Assembly: GCA_000961725.1 (NCBI GenBank)
Contig: LADS01000050.1
Location: 1 to 64,000, forward strand
DNA: 64,000 nt
Direction: 5' to 3'
Origin: Desulfobulbaceae bacterium BRH_c16a
GTDB lineage: Bacteria; Desulfobacterota; Desulfobulbia; Desulfobulbales; Desulfocapsaceae
Shown: positions 43,635 through 53,316 of the stretch, one piece after another
Numbering within the stretch: the first letter of the stretch is position 1
Layout: each line of letters starts with the position of its first letter
Made by a program: the position numbers and the translations under genes
The notes under the pieces: model-generated
The model's database searches: none
Told to the model about the DNA's origin: nothing
What the model saw: only the letters and a program-made list of their open reading frames with translations

Positions 43635-43835
43635 TTAGTCCTGAACAACATTGGCCGCTGCAGGACCTTTGGGGCCGTCAACGACCTCGAAGGTGACCCG
43701 CGCGCCTTCAGTCAGGGATTTGAAACCCTGGGCCTGAATCGCGGAGTGATGTACGAATACATCCTTGCCGCCATCTTGTTCAATAAAACCAAAACCTTTT
43801 GAATCGTTAAACCACTTTACTGTACCTTGAGCCAT
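43635..43835 (-). CDS. Cold-shock protein
   Basis: 66 residues, CspA family OB fold: [16 protein letters not shown] (RNP1) and [10 protein letters not shown] (RNP2), closing with [11 protein letters not shown]. An RNA chaperone. It lies 108 bases downstream of the RhlE-type helicase gene; the gap may hold its own promoter and cold-responsive leader. Confidence 0.95.
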   Translation of the reverse strand: MAQGTVKWFNDSKGFGFIEQDGGKDVFVHHSAIQAQGFKSLTEGARVTFEVVDGPKGPAAANVVQD

Positions 43836-43943
43836 CTTGTACTACTCCTTTGTGCGGGGTAAAACCCCTTTTGTGTATAGAGCCGAAACATCACATGATA
43901 CTTCGACTGGTTGTCTGGATTTCCAGACAAATCTTGATAATAA

Positions 43944-45212
43944 CTATCTTTGTACCGGCTTTCTCGTGCCGAAATCAAAGGAGCACGCTCTGCTCCGTCC
44001 TTTTTGATTGCGGCCCGCTGTGGCGGGTTTTTGTGAAGTCGGTTTGTAGCGGGTAGTGTTTTCTCTTCCCGCTGCGCGTCGTTCTTCTTCGGTCGCGGGG
44101 GCAATAGCGGGAAGCGCCTCGCGGACCATTCTCTTGCCGAGATTGCGTTCGATGAGCGCTATCATCTTGCCGTCCTCTTGACCGGCAAAGGTGAGTGCCT
44201 GCCCTGACCGTGTTGCCCTGCCGGTTCGTCCGGTGCGATGGGTATAGGTCTCGGCGGTATCCGGCACGTCAAAGTTGATGACATGGGAAATACCGGTTAC
44301 GTCAATCCCGCGGGCGGCTATGTCTGTTGCAACCAATACTTTGAAAGTGCCATCCCGGAAGCCATCCAGCGCCTGCTGCCGTTTCTGCTGGGAAAGATTG
44401 CCCTGCAGCGAGGCTGCACTGAAACCTGCCTTTTCCAGATGGAGGGCCAGGCTTTTAGCCTTGTGCTTGGTGCGGGTGAAAACCAGAGTGCTGGTCATCT
44501 CCTGCTCATGGATGATACTCTTCAGCAAAGATGTTTTCTGCGCCGTGGCAACCTGGAAAAGAACATGGGAAATTCTCGGGGCCGGCAGGTCATGGTCGAT
44601 CTGCACGGTCGCCGGGTTCACCAGAAGTTCTTCGGCCAGATGGCGGATTTCGTGAGGCATGGTGGCGGAAAAAACCAGAGACTGGCGTTTGGTCGGCACC
44701 AGCTTGATGATCCGCCGGATATCCGGGAGAAAACCCTTGTCGAACATATGGTCGGCTTCATCCAGCACCAGCACTTCCACGGTGTTGAGGCTCAGAGCCT
44801 TGTCATTGATCAGGTCAAGCAGGCGGCCCGGACAGGCGACGACAATTTCCACCCCGGCACGAAGTGTTCTGATCTGCAATCCTTTACCCACACCGCCATA
44901 GATGACGATGCTGCGCAGGCCGGTTTCTTTGCCCATCATGCCGATATTCTCATGGATCTGCTCGGCGAGTTCCCGTGTCGGTGCAACTATCAGAGCCCGC
45001 ACTTTTTTGCGGGGACCATCGAGCAGCCGCTGGAGAAGGGGCAGAACGAACGCTGCGGTTTTCCCGGTTCCAGTCTGGGCCAGGCCGAGGATGTCGCGGC
45101 CGGCGAGGATCGACGGGATAGCATTTTTCTGAATAGGGGTGGGTGCGGTGTAGCCGCAGGCTTCAATGCCGGCGGATATTGTCGGGTGAAAATTAAACTC
45201 TTTAAAACTCAT
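43944..45212 (-). CDS. DEAD-box RNA helicase (RhlE type)
   Basis: 422 residues. Q motif (FNFHPTISAGIEACGYTAPT), Walker A AQTGTGKT, PTRELAEQ, LDEADHMFDKGF, SAT, VLVATDIAARGID and HRTGRTGRA are all intact. A short basic C-terminal tail (KPTSQKPATAGRNQKGRSRA) aids RNA binding. With Csp downstream this forms a typical RNA-remodelling pair. Confidence 0.93.
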   Translation of the reverse strand: MSFKEFNFHPTISAGIEACGYTAPTPIQKNAIPSILAGRDILGLAQTGTGKTAAFVLPLLQRLLDGPRKKVRALIVAPTRELAEQIHENIGMMGKETGLRSIVIYGGVGKGLQIRTLRAGVEIVVACPGRLLDLINDKALSLNTVEVLVLDEADHMFDKGFLPDIRRIIKLVPTKRQSLVFSATMPHEIRHLAEELLVNPATVQIDHDLPAPRISHVLFQVATAQKTSLLKSIIHEQEMTSTLVFTRTKHKAKSLALHLEKAGFSAASLQGNLSQQKRQQALDGFRDGTFKVLVATDIAARGIDVTGISHVINFDVPDTAETYTHRTGRTGRATRSGQALTFAGQEDGKMIALIERNLGKRMVREALPAIAPATEEERRAAGRENTTRYKPTSQKPATAGRNQKGRSRACSFDFGTRKPVQR

Positions 45213-45846
45213 TCATACTCCTGTGTATTTCAAGGTGAGACTGCCGGGGTGTATTGCCCGGTGTCTCGGCTGCGGATGCCATATGCCCCGCTGGTAGTGC
45301 TGTTATATATTCTACGGGGAAGCCGGGCTGATAATGAACCCTTCCTGGCCGGCTTGTTGCCTGTACAGGATGGGTAAATATCTCAAGAAGTAGTCCCGGA
45401 TGAGTGTCATGCTATGACAGGGGATTCGAAAAGAATCATACTGCTTCTCCGTTTTTAAGTAAACAGCATGAATTTCTACAGCAACGATCGACACTCGGTA
45501 TAAAACGAGATTAACGAGGAGAACCTGAAGGGAATGTGCTTCTACTTAATAGAATTGAATACGAACAATATAGAACTTTCCTGGAGATTTGCAAGACAAT
45601 AATCGCAACGGAGTGAAAAGAATTCCGGATGCATCGATAATATTCGTCAGGCACGACATCTTTTCCTTTCAATTTTTTCCAGCCAGGCGGTACAATACCA
45701 CAATGCCTGTGCAGCACGAGACGCTTCAGGCTGACTTCCCAAAAGGGGGTACGTAGACGGAAATAATCTGTACCACACTGAGCACCACTGGCGGAGAAGT
45801 ACACAATCGGCACGTTCGAAAAACAACCTTAACAAAGGAGAATGCC
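45213..45846. other. Long intergenic region
   Basis: About 630 bases between divergently transcribed rhlE-type gene and dodecin. A minus-strand frame at 45511-45813 (100 codons) has no recognised domain and no ribosome site, so I do not call it. CTTAACAAAGGAGAATGCC at the right end is the dodecin ribosome site. Confidence 0.45.
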
Positions 45847-46059
45847 ATGACTGAGAGTGTTTACAAAATCATTGAGCTGGTCGGATCAAGCCCTGTGTCC
45901 TGGGAAGAAGCTACCCAAAATGCCATAAAATCGGCCGGAATGAGCCTCCGTGATCTTCGCATAGCTGAGGTTGTCACGCTGGATATGAAGCTTGAAAATA
46001 ATCAACCGGCGATCTTTCGGGCTCGTGTGAAACTCTCTTTTAAGCTCCTCGCCGACTGA
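45847..46059 (+). CDS. Dodecin family flavin-binding protein
   Basis: 70 residues, full dodecin length: VYKIIELVGSSPVSWEEATQ at the N-terminus, then LRDLRIAEVVTLDMK and FRARVKLSFKLL. Dodecins assemble as hollow 12-mers that store or buffer flavins, which suits the flavoproteins in this genome. Confidence 0.92.
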   Translation: MTESVYKIIELVGSSPVSWEEATQNAIKSAGMSLRDLRIAEVVTLDMKLENNQPAIFRARVKLSFKLLAD

Positions 46060-46159
46060 TCTGACCATATTCAGCTGCTTGAGGTGTGGTAATTATGCGC
46101 ATGTTCCATACCTCAAGTTCCCGTCCCCGTGTTCTCTGCCACCCTGGCAGCAGGGCGTA

Positions 46160-46603
46160 TTACCGAAACAGTTCGCCGATTGCCTTGCCATAGTCCTGGC
46201 AGGCCTTCGGTCCTTCATTGCCGGCAATCATGTTTTCGGCAAGATTCAACGGCCCAAGAGAGACCATGTTCATTTTAAAGACGTGCATCATGGTATCGTA
46301 AATCATTGGTGCACTCTCGCCGCTATGCGTGTGCGATCCGAAGGCGGCGCCGATTTTACCTTTCAGGTTGGCAAGATTCGCCTTGAACAGGAACTGCTTC
46401 ATTCCACCGGTCATATCCTTATGATATGTCGGGCAGCCAAAGACATAGGCATCATAACCGACAATGTCGAGTTCATTGTCAATTTCTGAGATCTTCTTCA
46501 GTACCACATCGATACCCGCAAAACGTAGACCTTCGGCGATGTAATCGGCCATAGTTTCGGTTTTTCCCGTTCGGCTGTGATAGGCGATAAGAGCTTTTTT
46601 CAT
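46160..46603 (-). CDS. Flavodoxin family protein
   Basis: 147 residues with the FMN phosphate loop YHSRTGKTETMAD at the N-terminus and GCPTYHKDMTGGMKQFL near 60. Short-chain flavodoxin-like electron carrier or NAD(P)H:quinone oxidoreductase-like protein. Single gene. Confidence 0.88.
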   Translation of the reverse strand: MKKALIAYHSRTGKTETMADYIAEGLRFAGIDVVLKKISEIDNELDIVGYDAYVFGCPTYHKDMTGGMKQFLFKANLANLKGKIGAAFGSHTHSGESAPMIYDTMMHVFKMNMVSLGPLNLAENMIAGNEGPKACQDYGKAIGELFR

Positions 46604-46695
46604 GGGACCTCCTCTGGTTTTAAGAGATGGTGGGAGAATCTGTGTACCGCGATCGGAATTATGACCGAAAGTACCAGTGATCCTGACTGGATATA

Positions 46696-47202
46696 TTATA
46701 AATCAGTTGTCCCTCCCTGCCACTGGAATTCGGGTGCCGGTTTGGCAGGACGATGTCTCAGCTGCAGGCTTTTGAGGAAATTGCGGAGGATCTGGTCTTT
46801 ACAGGGACGATAATGCTTGTGCTCCGCCTTACGAAAAAAAGCGCTCAGCTCGGACTTGCCCAGGGGCAATTGGGCCATGGATAATAGGTCTATAATATCA
46901 TCGTCTTTCAAATTGAGAGCGATTTTCAGTTTGCGGAGGATGATATTATTTGTCAATCGTTTTTCCGGTTTCATCCGGAGCTCGTCCTTTTTTCCTCTTT
47001 TATCGCAGATCAGGCCGTTGAGGAAAATAGCCAGTACCAAGTCATTGCATTTCTGGAAGGCAGGGTCATCCTCCTTTTTGAGCCAGTCGCTGATCTGTTC
47101 CCTGGTTACTTCGTATTCGGCCAGGCCAAAGATGCCGATCATTTTTCCGTCACTCAAGTCAAAGATGTAGCGGATGCGGCGAAGGATATCGTTATTATTC
47201 AT
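46696..47202 (-). CDS. DUF1456 protein, YehS-like
   Basis: 168 residues, two tandem helical DUF1456 repeats: NDILRRIRYIFDLSDGKMIG with FGLAEYEVTREQISDWLKKE, then NIILRKLKIALNLKDDDIID with LGKSELSAFFRKAEHKHYRP. Function unknown. It overlaps the EamA transporter stop by 8 bases. Confidence 0.88.
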   Translation of the reverse strand: MNNNDILRRIRYIFDLSDGKMIGIFGLAEYEVTREQISDWLKKEDDPAFQKCNDLVLAIFLNGLICDKRGKKDELRMKPEKRLTNNIILRKLKIALNLKDDDIIDLLSMAQLPLGKSELSAFFRKAEHKHYRPCKDQILRNFLKSLQLRHRPAKPAPEFQWQGGTTDL

Positions 47203-48148
47203 GTATTTGTTTTTGGCTTGTCATCGTTGCGGGAACGACCTTCATTCGGTTGACCAGGATGAGTCCCGTCACTACCAGCATTATCGCACCGACAAGGTTG
47301 ACAGTCAACGGTTCCTTGAGCAGGGTAACGCCAAGAAAAACTCCTGAGATCGGCATGAGAAATACAAATGAGTGGAGCGCAGTCGCGCCGAATCTGCTGA
47401 TCATGGTGTTCCACGCGACAAAGCCGAACGACGCCGTGACAAATATCTGGTAGAGCATCGATTGGAAAACCGCCACATCGACGGATCCGATCATTTCGTC
47501 ATCAAACAGAAAGCCGCATATGAGAAAGAGCGGGGCGGCCATGGCCATGGGGTAGAGGGTGATCTGCAGCGGCTGAAAATTGCCGATGATCGTTTTGATG
47601 TACACGACGTGACAGCTCCATACCATCACTGCCAGGAGAATCAGGAGATCCCCCTGTAAAGCGTCTCCGGTCAAAGCGACATTATCGAAAAACAGCAGCG
47701 CTACTCCGGCAAAACCGACCAGGAGGCCAAAGATTTTCTTCCTGTTGATGGTGTCTCCCGGAAGGAACACATGGGCCAGGAGCATCACCATGAAGGGCAG
47801 GATGTTGCTGATAAGGGTGCCATGGGATGCGGTGGTTTTGTTCTGTCCCAAATAAAACAAGGAAAGCTGGATAAAAAATATTGCCGCTAAAAGAATCAGC
47901 CGGCCGAAATGCCGTCGTTGAACGGCCAGCGCCTTACCGGTACAGATCGCCCAGAGGCACAAGACGATTGCGGCCATGCCGAAACGCAAACCGGCGGTGG
48001 TAAAGACCCCCAGCCCGGTCAGGCTGATCTTGACGGCGACCGTATTGGCCCCGAACAAAATGCATAAAAAAGCGGTAAAAAACGATGCGCCAAGAGGCAG
48101 CTCGCGGCTGGTTGCTTCCGGGTGTAATGCATTGACATGTATTTTCAA
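47195..48148 (-). CDS. EamA/DMT family transporter
   Basis: 317 residues with about ten membrane helices in two EamA repeats (FLCILFGANTVAVKISLTGL; LILLAVMVWSCHVVYIKTII). Inner-membrane exporter or importer of small metabolites; substrate not predictable. Confidence 0.88.
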   Translation of the reverse strand: MKIHVNALHPEATSRELPLGASFFTAFLCILFGANTVAVKISLTGLGVFTTAGLRFGMAAIVLCLWAICTGKALAVQRRHFGRLILLAAIFFIQLSLFYLGQNKTTASHGTLISNILPFMVMLLAHVFLPGDTINRKKIFGLLVGFAGVALLFFDNVALTGDALQGDLLILLAVMVWSCHVVYIKTIIGNFQPLQITLYPMAMAAPLFLICGFLFDDEMIGSVDVAVFQSMLYQIFVTASFGFVAWNTMISRFGATALHSFVFLMPISGVFLGVTLLKEPLTVNLVGAIMLVVTGLILVNRMKVVPATMTSQKQIHE

Positions 48149-48237
48149 CTGACTGCCTTTCTTTCAATGCCACGGAACGTGCGGCGCCAAATTTTCCCGA
48201 TCAGGTGCCGGTGTGCCCGGCCGGATGATCCTGGATG

Positions 48238-48915
48238 TTAAAGGAGGATCTCCTCGCCATAGTTCATCACTCTCGCCTTCTTGCCGATTGCTTCCACTTT
48301 TTTCTTGAATTCGCCCGGGTCGGCGGCGATGACCGGAAAGGTGTTGTAATGCATGGGGATAGCCACTTTGGGATTGGCAAGTTCGACCGCTTTCACTGCG
48401 TCCTCGATGCCCATCGTGAAATTGTCGCCGATCGGCAGCAGCATATAATCGATCGGGGTCATTTCGCCAATCAATTTCATATCGTAAAAAAGACCGGTGT
48501 CGCCGGTATGATAGACCGATTTGCCGTCTGCAGTTATAATTACGCCGGCAGGTTCCCCGCCGTAGGTGTTGTCCGGGGTCATTGAGCCATGGTGGGCGAT
48601 GGTGAATTTCAATCTGCCGAAGTCGAAGGTGTGTGCCCCGCCGATATGCATGTTGTGAGCACTAAACCCTTTGCCGATGCAGTAATTCGCCAGCTCATTG
48701 ACACAAATGAACAACGCCCGGGTCCGTTTGGCAATCTTGAAGGCATCGCCGACATGATCGCCATGGCCATGGGTCAGAACAATGAAATCGGCGGCAAGAT
48801 CGGCCGATTTAACAGGAGAGGTCGGATTATCGTCAAGAAACGGATCGATGAGAAGGGTATGGCCGGCATCGGTTTTGATCTGAAATGAGGAATGGGAAAA
48901 ATATCTGAGTTTCAT
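48238..48915 (-). CDS. Metallo-beta-lactamase fold hydrolase, UPF0173
   Basis: 225 residues, full UPF0173 length. Metal ligands: LTHGHGDHVGD, IAHHGSMTPDN, YHTGDTGLF and the C-terminal PMHYNTFP. Cytosolic metal-dependent hydrolase, substrate unknown. Confidence 0.92.
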   Translation of the reverse strand: MKLRYFSHSSFQIKTDAGHTLLIDPFLDDNPTSPVKSADLAADFIVLTHGHGDHVGDAFKIAKRTRALFICVNELANYCIGKGFSAHNMHIGGAHTFDFGRLKFTIAHHGSMTPDNTYGGEPAGVIITADGKSVYHTGDTGLFYDMKLIGEMTPIDYMLLPIGDNFTMGIEDAVKAVELANPKVAIPMHYNTFPVIAADPGEFKKKVEAIGKKARVMNYGEEILL

Positions 48916-49079
48916 GTCTGCCTCCAGGGTTGGTAGCGCTTATCGCCTTTCTGCCTGTATAACATCTGGCCAACTGTCTTGGGCCGTTAGATTCTAGACA
49001 ACCCATCAGAGAGTAGCAGTAATGGCCGTAGTTTTCAAATAGATTCGTGGTTGCCATGCGAGCAGACAAGTGGAGGGAA

Positions 49080-51716
49080 TCAGTCTCGTTCGGCGCGCGC
49101 CGTCTCAATTGCGCTTGCCAGTTCCTGCAGGACATAGGGCTTTGTTACTGCGGCAGAGAAGCCATGGTCATGGTAGGACGCCATAACCGGATCGGTGGAA
49201 TAGCCGCTGGAGACAATGACACAAGCCTGGGGATCGAGCTTCAGCAGTTCATCCATTGTCTCCTTCCCGCCCATGCCTCCCGGAATGGTCAAGTCGACGA
49301 TAACCATGTCGAAGGGCTTGGGCGATACCAGCCGGTCCCGGTAGAGCGACACCGCCTCCTTGCCGTCACCGGTTACGATCGCCTGGTGACCGAGAAGTTC
49401 CAGCATCGATTGCAGAACCACCCGGACTGTTTCATCATCGTCCATAACCAGAACATTCAGCTCGATCGGCACGATTTCGACCCCCGCATTTCCCGGTGCG
49501 TTGTCCATGGGTATGTCTATTGCAGGGAGATAGATGGTGAATTCGGTTCCTTTGCCCTGCTCGGAATTCACCAGGATGTGGCCGTGATGCTTGTTGATGA
49601 TGGACAGGGTTATGGCAAGCCCCAGTCCGCTACCCTCCTGTTTGGTGGAAAAATAGGGGTCGAATATCTTGTCCAGAAGAGCTGCGGGAATGCCTATGCC
49701 GCTGTCCCTGATCGAAATTTTTACATATTTTGTCGCCCTGTCGAGAAGGGCGAAGGAGTCGGTTTCGGGCAATACATTCGTGCCGGCGATTTCAATGATC
49801 CCGCCTTCCGGCATGGCGTGTCGGCCGTTGAGAACGATATTCTGGATGACCTGACTGATCTGGCCGCGATCGACAACGGCGTACCAGAGATCGTCGGGCA
49901 GCCGGTATCGGCAGGAAACGTTGCCGCCATGGAGGACGAAGGTGGCGGAATCTTCTATTATATCGGCAAGTGAGGTCGATTCGGTGATTGGTTCGCCACC
50001 TTTGGCAAATGTGAGCAACTGCTGGGTAAGAGCTTTTGCTCTGATTGCTGCCTTTTCGGCCGAGATCAACATTTCCCGGGTCTTTTTTGCGAGGCTTTCG
50101 TCAAACAGCGAAAGGTTGATGTTTCCCAGGATGGCAGTAAGAATGTTGTTGAAATCGTGAGCAATTCCTCCGGCAAGAATGCCGGTCGATTCAAGTTTTT
50201 CGAGTTTCAGCAGTTCTTTTTCGGTCCGCATCCGTTCGGTAACGTCTTCTACCAGGGAGAGCGCGCCCAGCAGTTTTCCCGAAGGGTCGAAGAAGGGTGT
50301 GTTGAACCAGTCGCAGAGGATGATTCGACCATGTTTGTCGAGATTTTCATTGTGACTGCGTACCCCGTTTCGCGTGGCGATCAGCTTCTGCCAGATTTTA
50401 TCGATATGCAGGTGCATCGGTTTTGGCAGGAGTCTTGCGGCATGCATGTGTAAAGCCTCAGCCATGGAATAGCCGAAGATCGTCTCGGCGGCCTTATTCC
50501 ATTGAATCACTTCAAACCTGGTATTCCAAAGAATTATACCCATGGGCGACTGGTCGATGATAGTCCGGAGGCGTTCTTCATTGACCCGCAGGGCCCGTTC
50601 GGCGATGCTGCGTTCGGCAACTTCCTTTTTCAGTTCCAGGGTACGCTCCTCCACCAGATCCTGGAGGTGATCGCGGTACAGCACGATGTCCTCGAAATTC
50701 CGGCGCAGCTTGATGGTCATCTGATTGAAGATAGCTCCCAGTTGCCCGATTTCATCCTGGGAGCTGATCGAAACAGTGGTGGCGAGGTTGCCGTTCAGGA
50801 TCTCTTTCGCCGAATTCTTCAATTGCTCAAGTGGCCGGGTGATGCGGGTGGAGAGGACAATGGTGACCAGGATGGATAAGGCAATGGCGGCAAGAGATAC
50901 TGCGACGGTAAGCAACTGCAGTCGGTTTGCGTGCGCCTGAGAGAGAGCCAGTTCACGGTCGACAAACGTTCGTATTTTTACGGCAAGTTCTTCCGATAAA
51001 TGATGGGTGTCATGCAGCATGACGAGATGTTTTCGCTGTTCTTCCAGATACTGTGTGAAAATATCCCGGTAGACCGCGGCAACCTTGGCAATCCTGAAAG
51101 CCTTCAGCCGATCGGAGCTTGCCCCCGACTGCTGGGCATGGTTGGCAAGCCGGCCGATTTCGGCAACGGCGGCAATGACGGTATTGGCCGTATCCGCCGA
51201 ATCGGTCAGCATGTAATCTTTTTCCGCCTGCAGCATCCGGCTTACCTGTTGCAGAATACCGACTGCGATTTCACTGCCTTGATCGGTTAAATCCCTGGTG
51301 TTGGCCAACAGTCGTTCCGATTCCAGGATCATTCTGCTCTGTATGGTTTCCAGATCGATCATCTGGTTGGAGAATTCGGTGAAATTGCGTTGATATCGGG
51401 AAAGGTCGTCAAGAACACTCTGGACCTGCCGTTGCTGGCTTGCACTGAACCTGGAGCGGGCGGTTTCGATAGTATCGTACAGCTCAGTCTGGGTGTCGCC
51501 GACCGCAATGGCGTCGTCTATTTTCCGGCTGGTAAGATAGGAGTGTTCTTGATGGCTCATGGTGTTTTGCAACCGGTTGACATCGAGACTGAAGGTAAAG
51601 ATGATACGCTGGCGGTTGAGGGCCGTGTCCATGCCCCACCACGAAGTCAATGCGACAACGATGGTCAAAAACAGCACGGAACACAGAGCGATGCCGAGTT
51701 TCAGACGAAATGACAT
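49080..51716 (-). CDS. Hybrid sensor histidine kinase with receiver
   Basis: 878 residues: membrane helix at 8-28, a long helical periplasmic region, second helix near 270-290, HAMP (RITRPLEQLKNSAKEILNGN), coiled coil, PAS (IIDQSPMGIILWNTRFEVIQ), HisKA box GGIAHDFNNILTA, HATPase_c (NIVLNGRHAMPEGG, GSGLGLAIT) and C-terminal receiver (VLVMDDDETV, Asp in VIVDLTIPGGMGG). It is encoded 14 bases after a sugar-type binding protein in the same direction. That protein likely presents a ligand to its periplasmic domain. Confidence 0.92.
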   Translation of the reverse strand: MSFRLKLGIALCSVLFLTIVVALTSWWGMDTALNRQRIIFTFSLDVNRLQNTMSHQEHSYLTSRKIDDAIAVGDTQTELYDTIETARSRFSASQQRQVQSVLDDLSRYQRNFTEFSNQMIDLETIQSRMILESERLLANTRDLTDQGSEIAVGILQQVSRMLQAEKDYMLTDSADTANTVIAAVAEIGRLANHAQQSGASSDRLKAFRIAKVAAVYRDIFTQYLEEQRKHLVMLHDTHHLSEELAVKIRTFVDRELALSQAHANRLQLLTVAVSLAAIALSILVTIVLSTRITRPLEQLKNSAKEILNGNLATTVSISSQDEIGQLGAIFNQMTIKLRRNFEDIVLYRDHLQDLVEERTLELKKEVAERSIAERALRVNEERLRTIIDQSPMGIILWNTRFEVIQWNKAAETIFGYSMAEALHMHAARLLPKPMHLHIDKIWQKLIATRNGVRSHNENLDKHGRIILCDWFNTPFFDPSGKLLGALSLVEDVTERMRTEKELLKLEKLESTGILAGGIAHDFNNILTAILGNINLSLFDESLAKKTREMLISAEKAAIRAKALTQQLLTFAKGGEPITESTSLADIIEDSATFVLHGGNVSCRYRLPDDLWYAVVDRGQISQVIQNIVLNGRHAMPEGGIIEIAGTNVLPETDSFALLDRATKYVKISIRDSGIGIPAALLDKIFDPYFSTKQEGSGLGLAITLSIINKHHGHILVNSEQGKGTEFTIYLPAIDIPMDNAPGNAGVEIVPIELNVLVMDDDETVRVVLQSMLELLGHQAIVTGDGKEAVSLYRDRLVSPKPFDMVIVDLTIPGGMGGKETMDELLKLDPQACVIVSSGYSTDPVMASYHDHGFSAAVTKPYVLQELASAIETARAERD

Positions 51717-51730
51717 GTTCTCTCCCGGCG

Positions 51731-53035
51731 TCAGTGACGAGACCTGATATTTGCCACGGCCGCCTGCAGGTGCTCCAGGATTTCTTCGCTCTGATCGGGA
51801 AAAGCGATAAGCTCGTTAAAGCTGTCCATACCCTTGTCGGCGATTTCGGCTTTGGTGGCCAGATCATAATTGAAGGCCCAGTGCGAAGAAGCCTCACTTG
51901 CCGCGAGTATGCGTTGTCTCAGCGCCGAGTAGTTCTGCTTCGCCACCTCGCTGCTGGGCGCAAGGGCTCCGGAGCCTTCGCTCAGCCGTTGTTGCGGTTC
52001 GACCTCGGAAAAATAGCTGAGAACAGTTTTGGCGACTTCGTGGTTGGTGGAATCTTTGGCGAGTACAATACCGTCAACCGGACCGACGGCTGTTGCAGGG
52101 ACATCGGGGTTGATCGTCGGAAAGACAAAAAAATCGAAGCCGCTCTCTTCGGCAAGACCGCATTCCGCAGCGGTAAAGGCCTGAATCGCCCAGGTGCCCA
52201 TCAGCGTCATGGCTGCTTTGCCGGAACAGACCAGTTGAGTCGCCTCCGCCCAGTCGAGTGAGTTGGCGTCGGCATTGAAAGAGCCATTTTTGATAAGAGA
52301 AGCCCACATTGAATAGGCGAGGGCTACTTCCCGGTCGGTGTAGGCGGCTTTGCCATCCATCAGCGCCTGCCGATACTCCGGTCCGGCGGTCCTCAGTAAC
52401 AGGTAGTCGAACCAGAATTGAGCCGGCCAGCGCTCTTTTGCTCCCAGCGCAAAAGCTGTCAGTCCGCGAGCGGTGAGTTTTTCCGAAAGGTCGGTCAGTT
52501 CCTCCCATGAGGCGGGTGAGGTGAGGTTTTCCCGATTGAAAAGGCGTTTATTGTAAAAAAAGACGACAAAGTGCTGGGTTATCGGAAGAAGGTATTTTCG
52601 GCCGTTATAGGTGCTTGCCGCTTCGGCAACCGGCGTGGCAAAACGGCCGGTCAGTGGGATTGCCTGCCAGATATCGTCGATGGGTTCAAGTTTTCCCTGG
52701 TCAACCAGCTCCTGGGTCTTGACTCCGGCCCAGTAGGTAAACAATTCGGGTGGGGTGCCTTTAGCCAGGGTTGAAAGAATCATGCTTTTAAAAGCCTCAT
52801 GATCGAGAGGCTGGGCAAAAACCTTTTGCTGCGGAATTCTTTTGTTGACGGTATCGATCATTTCGCCCAGTCCTCCGCTGAGAGATCCCGAAAAATAGTG
52901 GAAAAGGCTGATCGGTTTGATATGTTCCGGCGAGAAAAGAGCGGTCTTCGGCTGTGTTTCCGGTTTGTAGAAGAACCAGAAGACAACCGTGCCGAGCAGG
53001 AAGAAAAAAACAGCTGCATATACACAATTTTTCAT
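51731..53035 (-). CDS. Extracellular solute-binding protein (family 1)
   Basis: 434 residues. An uncleaved-looking N-terminal anchor (VYAAVFFFLLGTVVFWFFYK), then a maltose/sugar-binding fold (GTPPELFTYWAG, PITQHFVVFFYNKRLF, GKAAMTLMGTWAIQAF, PAQFWFDYLLL). No permease or ATPase gene is near, so it is more likely the periplasmic sensor for the downstream hybrid kinase than part of an importer. Confidence 0.85.
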   Translation of the reverse strand: MKNCVYAAVFFFLLGTVVFWFFYKPETQPKTALFSPEHIKPISLFHYFSGSLSGGLGEMIDTVNKRIPQQKVFAQPLDHEAFKSMILSTLAKGTPPELFTYWAGVKTQELVDQGKLEPIDDIWQAIPLTGRFATPVAEAASTYNGRKYLLPITQHFVVFFYNKRLFNRENLTSPASWEELTDLSEKLTARGLTAFALGAKERWPAQFWFDYLLLRTAGPEYRQALMDGKAAYTDREVALAYSMWASLIKNGSFNADANSLDWAEATQLVCSGKAAMTLMGTWAIQAFTAAECGLAEESGFDFFVFPTINPDVPATAVGPVDGIVLAKDSTNHEVAKTVLSYFSEVEPQQRLSEGSGALAPSSEVAKQNYSALRQRILAASEASSHWAFNYDLATKAEIADKGMDSFNELIAFPDQSEEILEHLQAAVANIRSRH

Positions 53036-53316
53036 TCATTCACGATGGTTTACGGTGATACTTCTTCAAAATAATAGCAGCAGTGGCGGGGCCCCTGTGC
53101 TATGAAAGTCTCTTGACAATGGTATCAGAATTTTGCGCTGTATGAAATGCCGATAATCGTATTATCTTTCATGCCAGACAGAGACCCTGAGCCGAGAGCG
53201 CAAATGAGTTGACTGGATACAGCCGGTAACATAAGATTTAAAGCCAATGCAGGAGGTCCTGGATCCGGCGGAAAAAGCCGCCGGAGGGGGTTCCCAAAAG
53301 AACTTGAGATATAAAA

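Noticed and set aside
45511-45813. 100-codon minus-strand frame in the long intergenic gap
   Set aside because: Sequence looks random in composition and has no ribosome site.
53036-53316. Possible c-di-GMP riboswitch upstream of the GGDEF gene
   Set aside because: The conserved GEMM core segments could not be found; only a GCCGGCGG-type hairpin is present.
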